Assembly (NCBI RefSeq): GCF_002086815.1
Contig: NZ_MVID01000024.1
Coordinates: forward strand, 1 to 64,000
DNA from: Mycolicibacterium parafortuitum
GTDB taxonomy: Bacteria; Actinomycetota; Actinomycetes; Mycobacteriales; Mycobacteriaceae
Length of the DNA: 64,000 bases
Reading direction: 5' to 3'
Shown: one piece after another, positions 8,968 through 19,800 of the stretch
Numbering within the stretch: the first letter of the stretch is position 1
Layout: each line of letters starts with the position of its first letter
The notes under the pieces: generated by a model
What the model was told of the DNA's origin: nothing
The model's database searches: none
The model's input: the letters and a program-made list of their open reading frames with translations, nothing else
Made by a program: the position numbers and the translations under genes

Positions 8968-11902
8968 AGTCCAGTGCCTCGACCGTGGCCACCGGCCCCT
9001 CGTGGGTGGGCCGGTCGGCGCCCCCGATGACGTACACCGTGGAGCCGACCGCGGCGACCGCCTGGCCGTGCACCGGTGTGTTGAGCGGCGCCTGGGTGCT
9101 CCATTTGCGGATGCCGACGTCGTACATCTCGACGGTGGGCAGCACCCGCGTCGGCTCCTCGCCGCCGACCACCACGATGCGCCCGTCGAGGTACGCCGCG
9201 CCGTAGCTGCCGCGCGGAGTCGGCATGTCCGGCAGCTTCTCCCAGTTCCCGGACTGCGGGTCGAACCGTTCGAAGGCCGCCGTATTCTCGTCGGCGGACA
9301 GGAACCGGCCGCCGACGGTGTAGACGTACACGCCGTCCGAGACCGCCGCGAGATGCTCACGCGGAGTGGGCATGTCGGCGGCCTGCGTCCACGACGTGCC
9401 GTCGAACACCTCGGTCTGGGGCACGATCTGTTTGTCGTCCTGCCCGCCGACGACGACGAGCTTGTCGCCGACCACCGCCGCTGCCGGCGCGGCCCGCGCG
9501 TGCTGCAGGCTCGCCAGCTCGACCCACTTGCCGTCGCGGAGCGCGAACACCTTGTCCGAGGCCTGGGTGATGGTGTCGGTGGCGCCGCCGATCACCACGA
9601 CCTCGCCGCGGTAGGTCGCCGCCGCCGCGTGGTTGAGCGGGATCGGCAGCGACGGCTGCGTCTGCCACTGCTGGGTGCGGGTGTCGTAGCTCTCGACGGT
9701 CTGCAGGGTCTCGCCTTCCCGGATGCCGCCGGCGATCCAGATCTGGTCGTCGAGCACGGTGTAGGCGGTCATCAGCCGGGGGGTCGGGGCGTCGGGCAGC
9801 GAGCGCCACTGCGCCGCGGGCTGCGGGGTGCGGGGCGAAAGTTTCAGCGCCTCGGCCGACGACGTGGCCGCGCCGTCGCCGGCGCCGGTGGCCCCGCCGA
9901 TCGCGTACACGGTCTTGCCGACGGCGGCGACGGCCGCGCCGCGGCGTGCGGTGCCGAGGTCGGGCAGGTCGGACCACGTCGACGTGGTCAGGTCGAGCGC
10001 GGTGACGTTCTTGACGGGCCGGCCCGCGGCGGCGCCGCCGACCGCGACCAGCCGGGCGTCGGTGACCGCGACCCCGAGGTCGCTGCGCGGCTCGGGCAGC
10101 GCGGGCAGGGCCTTCCAGGTGTCGGCGGCCGGATCGTACGCCTCGACGGTCGCCAGGTCGGCCGTCCCGTTCGTGCCACCGAGCGCGTAGACCAGCTTGC
10201 CGTCCGACGCTGCGGCCAGCAGCTGCCGCGGCGTCGGCAGCGGCGCGGCCGGCGTCCACCCGCGCCCGTCGAACACCTCGGTGGTGTCGAGCACCCGGCC
10301 GTCGGCGTCCACGCCTCCGGTGACGACGATGCGGTCGCCCACCACGGCCGCGGCCGCCGCGGCGCGCGGTTGCAGCAGCGGCGGCAACTGCACCCAGCGG
10401 CTGTTGACCACCCGCCACACCTGGTCGGTGGCGACCTGGGTGTCGGCGCCCTCGGTGCGCCAGCCGCCGAGCACGACGGGGGTGTCCTGCCAGGTCACCG
10501 ACATCGCCCGCTGCACCGGGACGGGCAGCGCCTCGCCGCCCTTCCAGCTGTCGATGGCCGGGTCGTACCCCTCGTGGGCGCCGCTGACCCGGTTGTCGGC
10601 GCCCATGCCGCCGAAGATCCAGATGGTGCCGTCGGCTTCGGTGGCCGCGGCCGCGTCGAGGGCGGTGCGGGCGTCGGCGATCGGCCGCCACCCGGGCTGC
10701 GCTTCGGCGGTCGGGCGCGCCGCGGTCGTCACATTGCCTGCGTCACCGCCGGTGTCGCGGGACACCACCACCACGACGGTGCCGACCACCAGCAGCACCG
10801 CGGCCGCCGCGGCGGCGAGCACGATCCAGGTCTTGTTCGAGCCCTTCTTCGGTGCGGCGGGTACCGGTGCAGGGGGCGGGCCGATCTGCCACGGTGCGCT
10901 CGCCGGGCTGGGGGCGGCGGACATGTCGGGCAGCGGCGGCGCCGGTGGCGGCGGGAAGGCCGGCGGGACAACCGGATTGGAGGGTTCGGACAGCGGCAGC
11001 GCCTGGGTGCCCTCGGGCTTTTCCGGGGCGGGTGCGGGCTCGCCGAGCGCCATGTGATCGGCGGTCAACCCGTTGTGCCGCTGGGCTTCCTGCAGGGCGC
11101 GGCCGAATTCGGCGGCCGAGTCGAACCGGGCGGCCGGGTCGAGCGACATCGCCTTCTCGATCGCCGCGCACACATCGGACGGGATACCGAGATGGCGCAG
11201 GTCGGGCACCGGCTGCGAGGTGATCCGCAGATAGTGGGCGATCAGCTCCTCGTCGGCGCTGCGTTCGTGGGCGGCCTTTCCAGCGATCAACGCGTACAGC
11301 GTGGCGCCCAGGGAGTAGACGTCGGCCTCGACCGTGGGCGGCTTCCCGGTGAGCACTTCGGGCGCGGTGTAGGACAGCGTGCCGGTGAAGAACCCGGTCA
11401 CCGTCTTGTAGCCGCCGACGATGCGCGCGGTACCGAAGTCGCTGAGCTGCGGCTCGCCGTAGTCGTTGACGAGTACGTTGGCGGGTTTGATGTCGCGGTG
11501 CAGAGTGCCTGTGCGGTGGGCGGTTTCGAGCGCCCCGCACAGTTTCACGCCGATCCGCAGCGCGTCGGGCCACGGGATCCGGCCCTCCCGACGCACGTGG
11601 TCGGCCAGCGATCCCCGTGCGTGGTAGGGCATTACGATGAAGGGCCGGTTCTGCTCGGTCATGCCGACCTGCAGGATGTTCACGATGTTGGGGTGGCCGG
11701 ACAGGCCGCCCATCGCGTAGCCCTCGCGCAGGAACCGCTCGCGGTCGTCCTCGTCGAGGTGGGAGGCGAGCACCTTGATGGCGACGGTGCGCCCGAGGGA
11801 CTGCTGGTGGCAGCGGTAGACGACGCCGCCACCGCCCCGGCCCACTTCGACGGCGTCGTCGAATCCGGCAACTGCCAGTTCGTAGGCAATCTCGCCCGCC
11901 AT
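8960..11902 (-). CDS. Ser/Thr protein kinase with extracytoplasmic Kelch propeller
   Basis: A 980-aa receptor-type kinase. Residues 15-275 are a Hanks-type kinase domain: Gly-loop GRGGGGVVYR (21-30), Lys43 in VAIKVL, catalytic loop HRDIKPANV, DFG, and an APE-type motif in YTAPEVLTG. A proline-rich juxtamembrane linker leads to one transmembrane helix (about 350-375). Residues about 400-980 carry roughly a dozen Kelch-like repeats (V-GG motifs followed by YDP...W), predicted to form one or two beta-propellers outside the membrane. The kinase part resembles PknK's kinase domain more than PknB, which carries PASTA domains. GGAGGA precedes the ATG. It converges with the FHA gene, overlapping it by 8 bp. 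Confidence 0.9.
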   Translation of the reverse strand: MAGEIAYELAVAGFDDAVEVGRGGGGVVYRCHQQSLGRTVAIKVLASHLDEDDRERFLREGYAMGGLSGHPNIVNILQVGMTEQNRPFIVMPYHARGSLADHVRREGRIPWPDALRIGVKLCGALETAHRTGTLHRDIKPANVLVNDYGEPQLSDFGTARIVGGYKTVTGFFTGTLSYTAPEVLTGKPPTVEADVYSLGATLYALIAGKAAHERSADEELIAHYLRITSQPVPDLRHLGIPSDVCAAIEKAMSLDPAARFDSAAEFGRALQEAQRHNGLTADHMALGEPAPAPEKPEGTQALPLSEPSNPVVPPAFPPPPAPPLPDMSAAPSPASAPWQIGPPPAPVPAAPKKGSNKTWIVLAAAAAAVLLVVGTVVVVVSRDTGGDAGNVTTAARPTAEAQPGWRPIADARTALDAAAATEADGTIWIFGGMGADNRVSGAHEGYDPAIDSWKGGEALPVPVQRAMSVTWQDTPVVLGGWRTEGADTQVATDQVWRVVNSRWVQLPPLLQPRAAAAAAVVGDRIVVTGGVDADGRVLDTTEVFDGRGWTPAAPLPTPRQLLAAASDGKLVYALGGTNGTADLATVEAYDPAADTWKALPALPEPRSDLGVAVTDARLVAVGGAAAGRPVKNVTALDLTTSTWSDLPDLGTARRGAAVAAVGKTVYAIGGATGAGDGAATSSAEALKLSPRTPQPAAQWRSLPDAPTPRLMTAYTVLDDQIWIAGGIREGETLQTVESYDTRTQQWQTQPSLPIPLNHAAAATYRGEVVVIGGATDTITQASDKVFALRDGKWVELASLQHARAAPAAAVVGDKLVVVGGQDDKQIVPQTEVFDGTSWTQAADMPTPREHLAAVSDGVYVYTVGGRFLSADENTAAFERFDPQSGNWEKLPDMPTPRGSYGAAYLDGRIVVVGGEEPTRVLPTVEMYDVGIRKWSTQAPLNTPVHGQAVAAVGSTVYVIGGADRPTHEGPVATVEALDFT

Positions 11903-11988
11903 CGCCTCACGTCCTCCGGTGAACTGCGAGTACTGCGTTCACGGTACCCAGCCGAGGCCCCGCGAGCGGCCGAATCAGAGAGTGAACT

Positions 11989-13290
11989 CTAGAGCGTGAG
12001 GGTGCCGCAGGCGTCGCCGTCGGCCAGCACGGTCAGGAACATCTTCCAGTACTCGGGGAACGTCGGGCCGCAGCGCCGTGACACCGGGTCGCCGGTCACC
12101 CGTTGCCCCCACCGGCCGCGGAAGCCGTTCTGCAGGTCATCCGACGGCCACAACCCCTGGGCGGCGCGGTCGACGACGAAGCCGTAGGTCCGCCCGTTCG
12201 CCGCCAGCCCTTCCTGCGCGCGCCAGTCCTGCACGTCGGCGCCGGCGTCGGGCACCGCGAGGTTCGCGGGTTTGACGGTCCGACCGGCACCCGCCGCGGC
12301 GGGCGCCTGGTCCGGGGTCGGCGGGTCGCCGGTGCCTTCGCTGGGCAGGTATCCGCCGCCGGCGGAGGCGATGAGTTCGATCCAGGCCGCGATGAGCCCC
12401 GGACCCAGCAGACCGAAAAGGCCGCCGCTGACCAGCTTCGCCACGATGGCCCCGACGGGCGTGGGGGAGGTGTCGCCTCCGGGCAGCGTCGGCGGCGCGT
12501 CGAAGCGGCCGCACTGACCGGGTTGTGAGTGCGGGTACGGCGAGACGGCGTGCGGGCCGGGCGTGGTGTAGAGGCTGTGCGAGCCGAGCGCGACGTAGAA
12601 GCGGGGGTGGTCGCCGACGACCTCCGGCTGGATCGGCGCGGTCGGTGACCCGGCCCGCCACGCCTCCACCGTCATCACGGTCCGTTCGTCGCCGTCGAAG
12701 GCGTGCGGACGGAACATCGGCGTACCGGTCGGGTCGACCGGCGCCGGCCGCAACCCGGTGTGCCCGAAGAACTTCGGGGTGAAGCTGGCCGGTGCGCCCG
12801 TGCCGTCGCCTTCGAGCAGCAGCGCCACGCACTGCCAGTCACCGGCGTGGCCGCCGACTTCCCTGGCCTCGATGTTGGGGCAGGCGCCGGCGCCGACGGA
12901 CTCGGTGTGCGCGGGGAAGAACAGGTAGTAGCAGAGCAGAGACGGATTGTTCAGTCGCGCAACGATTCTGCTGAGGTTGGGGGCGGTGACGCGGGAGGCG
13001 AGCCGGGTCAGCCGGTCGGTGTCGATCAACTCGGCGTGATACCAGTACCGGCTCGGTTCGAGGTCGGTGGTGTACCGGTCGGCGATCTGACCGCGGTCGG
13101 CGTAAACGTTGACCTTGCCGGGAAACACGCCGCTGTGGTGCGCCTCGTCCTTGTCCTTCCAGCCGCCAAGGGCCAGGAACCGCTCCTCGGTGGGTCCGGC
13201 GGCGGACAGTCCGGGGCCGCCCAGATAGGTGCCGCCCTCGGTGGCAAGGCCGCGGAGTTGGCCGGCGGTGACCTCCGGTTCTCGTGGGAA
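11989..13290 (-). pseudogene. 5'-truncated Vps62-like protein gene
   Basis: The frame codes for at least 379 residues from a GTG at 13128, but coding character continues upstream of it to about 13285 (for example ERFLALGGWKDKDEAHHSG), where it meets an IS3 transposase remnant. The real N-terminus is therefore missing. The protein contains CYYLFFPAHTES, GGHAGDWQCVALLLE and FYVALGSHSLYTT, an arrangement like Vps62-related (TAG1/DUF946) domains, which have GDWE...ALGSH motifs; that match is tentative. A transmembrane-like segment (GGLFGLLGPGLIAAWIELIA) lies in the middle. If expressed from the internal GTG it would make a shortened protein. Confidence 0.6.
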
Positions 13291-13296
13291 CGGGCA

Positions 13297-13850
13297 CGTT
13301 CGGCAATAAGCACGGCAAGAATGGCAGGCCGGGCCCGCCGGTGCACGACGATCTTGTTGAGCGTGACTTCACCGCTGAAGCGCCAAATCAAGTGTGGCTC
13401 AGCGACATCACTGCGCGCCGCACCGCAGAGGGCAAGCTCTACCTCTGTGCGATTAAGGACGCGTTCTCCAACCGGATCGTCGGCTACAGCATCGATGACC
13501 GGATGAAGTCACAACTGGTCATCCGGGCACTACACAGCGCGGTGGCCAGACGCGGAGCTGTCGCAGGGTGCATTCTCCACTCGGATCGCGGATCTCAGTT
13601 CCGGTCAGGGAGATTCGTACCCGCGCTGAATCACCACGAGATGGTCGGCTCCATGGGCCGTGTCGGGGCCGCCGGCGACAACGCCGCCATGGAGAGCTTC
13701 CTTAGCCTGCTGCAGAAGAACGTGCTCGACCGCCGCCTATGGGACACACGTGAACAGCTGCGGATCGCGATCGTCACCTGGATCGAACGCACCTACCATC
13801 GGCGCCGCCGACAGTCCGGTCTCGGGCGGTTGACCGAAACTGTCACCTGA
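13297..13850 (+). pseudogene. IS3-family transposase (OrfB) fragment
   Basis: The translation aligns with roughly residues 96-274 of the intact OrfB at 31035-31901 (shared GPPVHDDLV, EGKLYLCAIKD, HSDRGSQFRS, GDNAAMESF, WIERTYHRRRRQ), so the integrase-core aspartates and glutamate are present, but orfA and the first third of orfB are gone. After GRLT the frame departs from the expected PIEFE and ends at TETVT, so the 3' end is also altered. The ATG at 13284 is not the original start. No pair of inverted repeats surrounds it. It marks the junction between the truncated Vps62-like gene and the helicase genes. Confidence 0.88.
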
Positions 13851-13866
13851 TGGTGCAGCAGACCCT

Positions 13867-16800
13867 TCAGTTTGTGACGGTCAGCCGTTCATCCAGGAAA
13901 TTGTTCACAGATGGGCTGGCGATCACCTGGCTATCACCATCGGCTGTCTTGCGTGTCCAGTGGTTCTTGGATCGTTCGACGACCACCGTGTGCTGCGCGT
14001 CGGCGCCGATAAGCATCCGTCGCGTTGACAGAAGGCGGCCGTGCTCGCGAGCCTCCCTGCGCGTCGGCGGGCGTATCGCAATGCACGCCGGGCATAGCCA
14101 CAGGTTGGCGTGCGGTTCGGTTACGCAGCGCTTGCAGATATTGATCCCACAGCCGTCGCATGCAACGGCTTTGTCGAGACACACGCCGCAGGTCGTTCCG
14201 CCGCAGTAGCTGCAGGACTCGAAGTTTGTGCCGAAGTGGCCTTCTCGGTCGATCGCGCCGGAATCGAACAGGTACCCCGTGCTGGCATTCACTCGCCGGG
14301 CCTCCGTCTGTCCGGCCGCTAGGGTGCGTTCGTACAGCCAGTCGCGACCGTCCTCGACGGTGACGAGCTGCTTGACGTGTGCGCCGATCTCCAGCTGGCT
14401 CCAAGTGGTCGTTGGCTGGAAAGCCTGAGCCAGGTTGATCCGGACCCGATCGGGGAGCTTTTCGAGCTGCGGTGTCCTAACCTCGATAGGCGGGTTCCAC
14501 GCCATACGCGCTGCCCCCGACACATCGGCACCACCTCTGGGCGCACTGTTCAGTGCGCCGATCGGATCCACGGTCACGGAGGACTGCACTTCATTAGTCA
14601 CGGTGGACAGTCGTACCTGATGCGGATCAGTGAACACACTGACCGCGTCGGCGTCCCCTAAACCCAGCCACCGAGACAAAGCCGTTGCCGCGGGCGCATT
14701 CTCGGAACTGTTGATCGCGTACCACGCGGTCTGCTCTCCGATACGGAGACCAAGCGCAGTCAGCGATGCCAACTCGACGATCGCGGCCTCGGCCATCGGT
14801 GTGCCGTAGCTGACTGCGAGCGCCCGGACCGCGGGGAGCGGCTCCCAGTCTTCGCGGATCCATTGCGGCATGGCCGTTGTTGATGCCCATTCTGCGGTCG
14901 ATTCCTGGGCTACCGAGTGTTCGACGATGGTTCGGCATAGGCCTTGGGTAGAGACGCCGATGGTGTAGCCGAAGCGTTTCCACGAGATCTCGAGGTTGGA
15001 AGGCGGCGTCGTTGGCATGGCCGCGAATTCGCGAGCTAACCGTGGCGGCGTAGCCGGCGTCGGAGTCGGCTCTTGCCTCGGCGGCGGAAACTCTGAAGAG
15101 ATGATGCGGATCAGATTCCCAACGGGGCTATCGAATTCCTGGGTTCCAGTACCCGATGCCTGCAACGCGTCGACCGACCAAACCGGACGATACGTGCGCT
15201 CAGAACTGACAACAAAGCGCATCACGTCGAGGGGAGCTTCGGGTTCGAGGTCTTGCACTTTGGGCGCGACCGGGGCGTCCAAGATGCCGCTCGCTGCCAA
15301 GGCCAATCGGTCAGCGTCGTTAATAGTGCTCTTGCCGAATACTTTCCAGGAATCGACAGAGTTATTGCGGACAATGGCCTGTTCGCAGCCGTCACCGCGC
15401 TTGATGAGGACGACATCGGCATCGGCGTCGGAGCCGATGCCGATGTCGACGCCCGATAGGGCAAGCAATGCGGGAAGCGATGCGCGCTGGGCGTCGGCAG
15501 GGGCGTCGAGGTGCGCACAGGCAGGGCAGGTGTCCTCAACCCGGCAGTTGCCACACACCGTTCGGTCACACATCTGGCACGCGGTAACTTCGGGATCACG
15601 GCCGCAGTCTGCGCACGAATGATCGCCGCACAACACGCAGGCAGTGGCAGACACGGTATGCCCGGTAGCGAGGCAACGGCGACAGACCGCAGCGGAGCAC
15701 CCGGGGCAGTCCGACAGCGCTTGCTGCTCCAGCTCATCGCAGGACGGGCACGCCCAGGAATGACACGAGCCGCACAGCGCTGCGGTGCCGCCCGGGTAGA
15801 AGTGGCCATCGCGGCAGACACCGAAGTCGGTTTCCGGCGAACCGAACGGGCTTTGTGGCTTGCCGTCGAAAGTGCGATAGAAGAAGGTAGCGGTCCCGTG
15901 CCCGCGCCACTGTTCCGTGACGGCAAGACCGTTGCGCAGCAAGGCAGTGAAGGGGCGCTGTGCCTGCTCCAACAGGCCGCGGCTCAAACTCACGGGAAGC
16001 TGAGAAACATTGCGTGCCGCATCGTGATCGGCCTGGATCCCAAGTGCCGCGAGTGAGGCGTCGTCGGGAATTTCCAGGTCGATGCCTGAGTCGAGTTCGG
16101 TCAGCGCGGCGATCGGCTGGATCTCGCGTTCAACGCTATGGCATTCGGTCGGGGAGGGGAACGCTTCCCTGATCGTTCGGACGTCGTTCACGGTCTTGCC
16201 CAACCTGCCTCCGGGCATACTGATCGACTCAAGGTATTCGAAGCAGCCGAGCTGATACTCGAGCGACCGATCGTAGGGACAGGCGGCCCACGACTCGGTT
16301 CGAGCCTGATCGGAGATGTGTACAGATACCAGGATCGCTTCGTTTCTACGGTGTAGCTCGACCGCGACGCCATCGAGCTCGGCCTGAGCGACCTCTGCAG
16401 TGTCGAGTCTCGGACGTGCCCAGTTGAGTCGTTCGAACCTGCTGTCCTCCAGTTGGATGGAACCATCGTCGGCGACGGTCGATACTTCTCGCGCCAAGCC
16501 CGTGGGCTCCAGATAGAAGTCAGTAAAGATCGCACGACGCGTGACCTGCACGCTGGGAGGTGCGGGGGGCGGCACTTCGGATCGCAGCCTGTTCAGCAGG
16601 GCAGCGATGCCCATCACTCTTTCGGACACAACCTCGACGTCAGGAAGCTGCGGTAGCTGCTGGACGGCGCGACGGTCGATCGCGGAACCGGCCGCGCCGC
16701 GAGACGCGAATTCGACGCCTACCGCCATGACCGATGACAGTCTGGCTCGGTCTTCGTCCTCGGCGAGAAGCGGCCGCTCAGTGAGATCCCGCAATGTCAG

Positions 16801-19800
16801 TCCCGAGTCCAGGGGCAGTCCGTGGTGAACCGCATACGACCGCATGATCTTGCGATCCCGGTTGTTGAGGTCGTCATCGCGGACGAGGTTCTGTACGACG
16901 CCGTCGGATCGCTGCAACGTGGCCACGCGATTGCCGACGACCAGGCTGATGCCGCCGTTCAACCGCCAACCAATCCTGGTTTCGTTGTCGAGCTTCGGGG
17001 CCCGTTGCGGGGATGCGCACCCGCGGCACAGTCCGCCGCCGGCAGCACGGCAGACACCACAGCTAGCCAGTCCGCAGACCGGGCAGTCGGCGAACACGGC
17101 ATCTTCACCGCAGGCCCCGCAGAACACGTGATTACATGATTCGCAGTACTGCGTCTCCGATTCGTCGACGCAATGCGAGTCCGAGCACAACGCCAGCACC
17201 TCGATCGGGTCACCGGACGCATCGCTTTCGACCAGCGGTGGCTCCGGATCCTCCCACTCGTAGGTCAACGTGGTCTCGGCATCGTTGGGGCCGGTCCAGG
17301 TTTCCTCCACCAGCCAGTCATCTTCATCGAGGGTGAGTGCGAGAATCTTGGCCCGAGCGCGCACGTCGGGAACCCGGCTGAGGCGCTTCTCTTCCGAATC
17401 CAACGCGCGTTGCAGCCGGACACTGTCCTCGTAGGAGGCCTCGTAGATCTGCGCGGTGTATCCAGTACGGATGCGCGTGAGCTCAGCCGCCTGATCGGCT
17501 TCGACCTTCTCCGACAGGTCGCGCCGCAACTTCTCCAATTGACTGGTGGCCGCCTTCTCGAACGCAGCGATCACCTCGGTCGGGGTACCGAATGCCGCAG
17601 GAAGGGTTTCACCGTCCTGCAATGGTCTGCGGGGGAGCCACACTTTGTGATGACCGTTGATGTCCGCCGTCAACAGATGCTCTGTTGTCTCGCTCTCGCC
17701 CACCGCCGCACGGAACGTTGCCTGCCCGCTCCATGAACCCGAGGGGACGAGACGCCTACGCAACAACGTCACGTTGGCGGCGCGTTTGAGCGGGCTGTCA
17801 CCGATGTCGTCCGGAACCACCGGGACGGTTGCGTGCATATCGCCACGCATGCGAAGCAGCCCGAGGATCTCGTCGAACACTGGTGAGCCGACGGCACACA
17901 GCTCGGCATCCGGATGGTGCTCCATGCCGATGCGGTCGAACGCGAGGTGCATCAGCGTGCGGCCGTCGAGTTCCTGTTTGTACTCTTCGTCGAACTGCGC
18001 GGTGATGAACGCCCCATCGCCCTCACCGGTGTCGTGCAGCAATTCCGCGCCAAGGGCCTTGAGGACATTGCGGGTCCAGGTCTGAACGCGACGCTGCCGC
18101 ATACGCGCGCGTTCACTCACCTCCGGCGCCAAATCGCTGGATCCCGCCTTGGTCAGACCCTTTCGATGCTCGAACGCCGAGGCCATCCAGTTGCTCAGGC
18201 CGCTGTCGGCAGCAATGAGTGTGGAGGCGCTTTCGCGAGCCTGTGCAAGCTCGGTTCCGAGTTGGCCCAGAAGGTTCTGCATCTTCTTGTCGTTGTCCGC
18301 GAAAAGTGCTTCGAGGATTCGAGTTTCGAAGCTGGCGGACTTCGAATCGTCGAGTTCGCCGAGGATCGTGGTGACCTGGCCGAATAACAGCTCGAACATT
18401 CGTAGCTTCTCGGCGAGCAGGCGATACACGCTCTCGTCGATGGTGCCCTGCGCGTACAGATTCGCGATGAACACCTCGTCCTTAGGCTGGGTGAGGCGGT
18501 CGACGCGCCCGATCCGCTGTTCGATCCGCATCGGATTCCAGGGCAGGTCGAAGTTGAGCACGCAGTTGCAGAACTGCAGGTTCTGGCCCTCGGCACCCGC
18601 GTCGGTGGAGATCATCACTGGCGCCTCGCCTGACCGGAATGCGGCAATCGTGGCCGCGCGTTCACCGGCAGACATCGACCCGTGGAACGAGCGCGCGGTG
18701 ATCCCCTCGACCTCCATGCGGCGAAGGAGACCGGTCACGGTGTCGGTGTGCTGGGTGAAGATCAGGACTCGGCCGTGCTCCTTGAGCCACTTGTGGGTGA
18801 TCTCGACGGCCGTGTTCTCACGCGCGGAATCGTTGATGTCCATCGCGAGGTGGCCGACTTCGGTGAGCACCGCCCGCACCCTGGAGTCGGGATGCCTCTC
18901 GGCCATCCTCAGCGCGGTGGTCCCCATCGAGAACGGGCTGGCAGTGAGCCGGAGTGCGAGGCTGCGTCGGCGCATGGTGTCACTGGGGTTGGTCATGACA
19001 CTGCGCAGCAAGTTCGTACAGAGCGCGTAAAGCTCACGCTCGCGTGGCCCGAGCGTCACCGGTACGTCAACGGCACGCCGGGTGACACGGTCAACCCCCG
19101 CCTGGGCGCGGGTTGTACGGATCATCGCGCTGCTGATTAAACGTCGCAGTGCCGCAGGATCATTCGGGGTGCGTGGGTCGTATCCCCGCATGAACTGCCG
19201 CTTGAAATCCTGGACAGACGTGAAGGTGCCGGGCCTCAGCAGCTCGACCAGCCGATAGAGCTCGAGCAGATCGTTCTGGACCGGGGTGGCGGTGAGGAAC
19301 AGGGCATACCGACACGCGGTCGTGAGAGAAGTGATGAACTCGCGGGTTTTCCGGGCGCCGGCACCGGCGGCGCGGTGCGCCTCGTCGACGATGACGATGT
19401 CCCAGGGTTCCGCGGTCAGCTTCGAAGCTGACCGAAGTCCGAGCTGCAGGCTCATGATCAGCTTGTCCTGCTTGTGAACATCGGGACCGCGGAGGGCTAC
19501 CTCGAAGTTCAGGTCGAACTTCTGGTGCATCTCCTCGCGCCATTGCTCGCGCAGCGGAGCGGGGCACAGGATGAGCACCCGTTTCGCCAGACCCCGCAGG
19601 GTGAGTTCCTTGACCGCCAGGCCGGCTTCGATGGTCTTACCGAGACCGACCTCGTCGGCGAGGACAGCGCGCCCGCGCAGACGCGACAACGCATGTCGGG
19701 CGACGGCCTCCTGGTGAGGCATACGGTCGACGTTGGCGACGTCGACGGCCAGCAGTTCCTCGAAATCATCGAGCGTGGCAAGTTCTTCACCTTGCAGCCG

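Noticed and set aside
9002..11992. 996-codon plus-strand frame opposite the Kelch kinase
   Set aside because: Antisense shadow with biased composition; the kinase on the other strand has clear motifs throughout.
13284..13850. A functional insertion sequence at the left island edge
   Set aside because: orfA and the first third of orfB are missing and no inverted repeat pair flanks the fragment.
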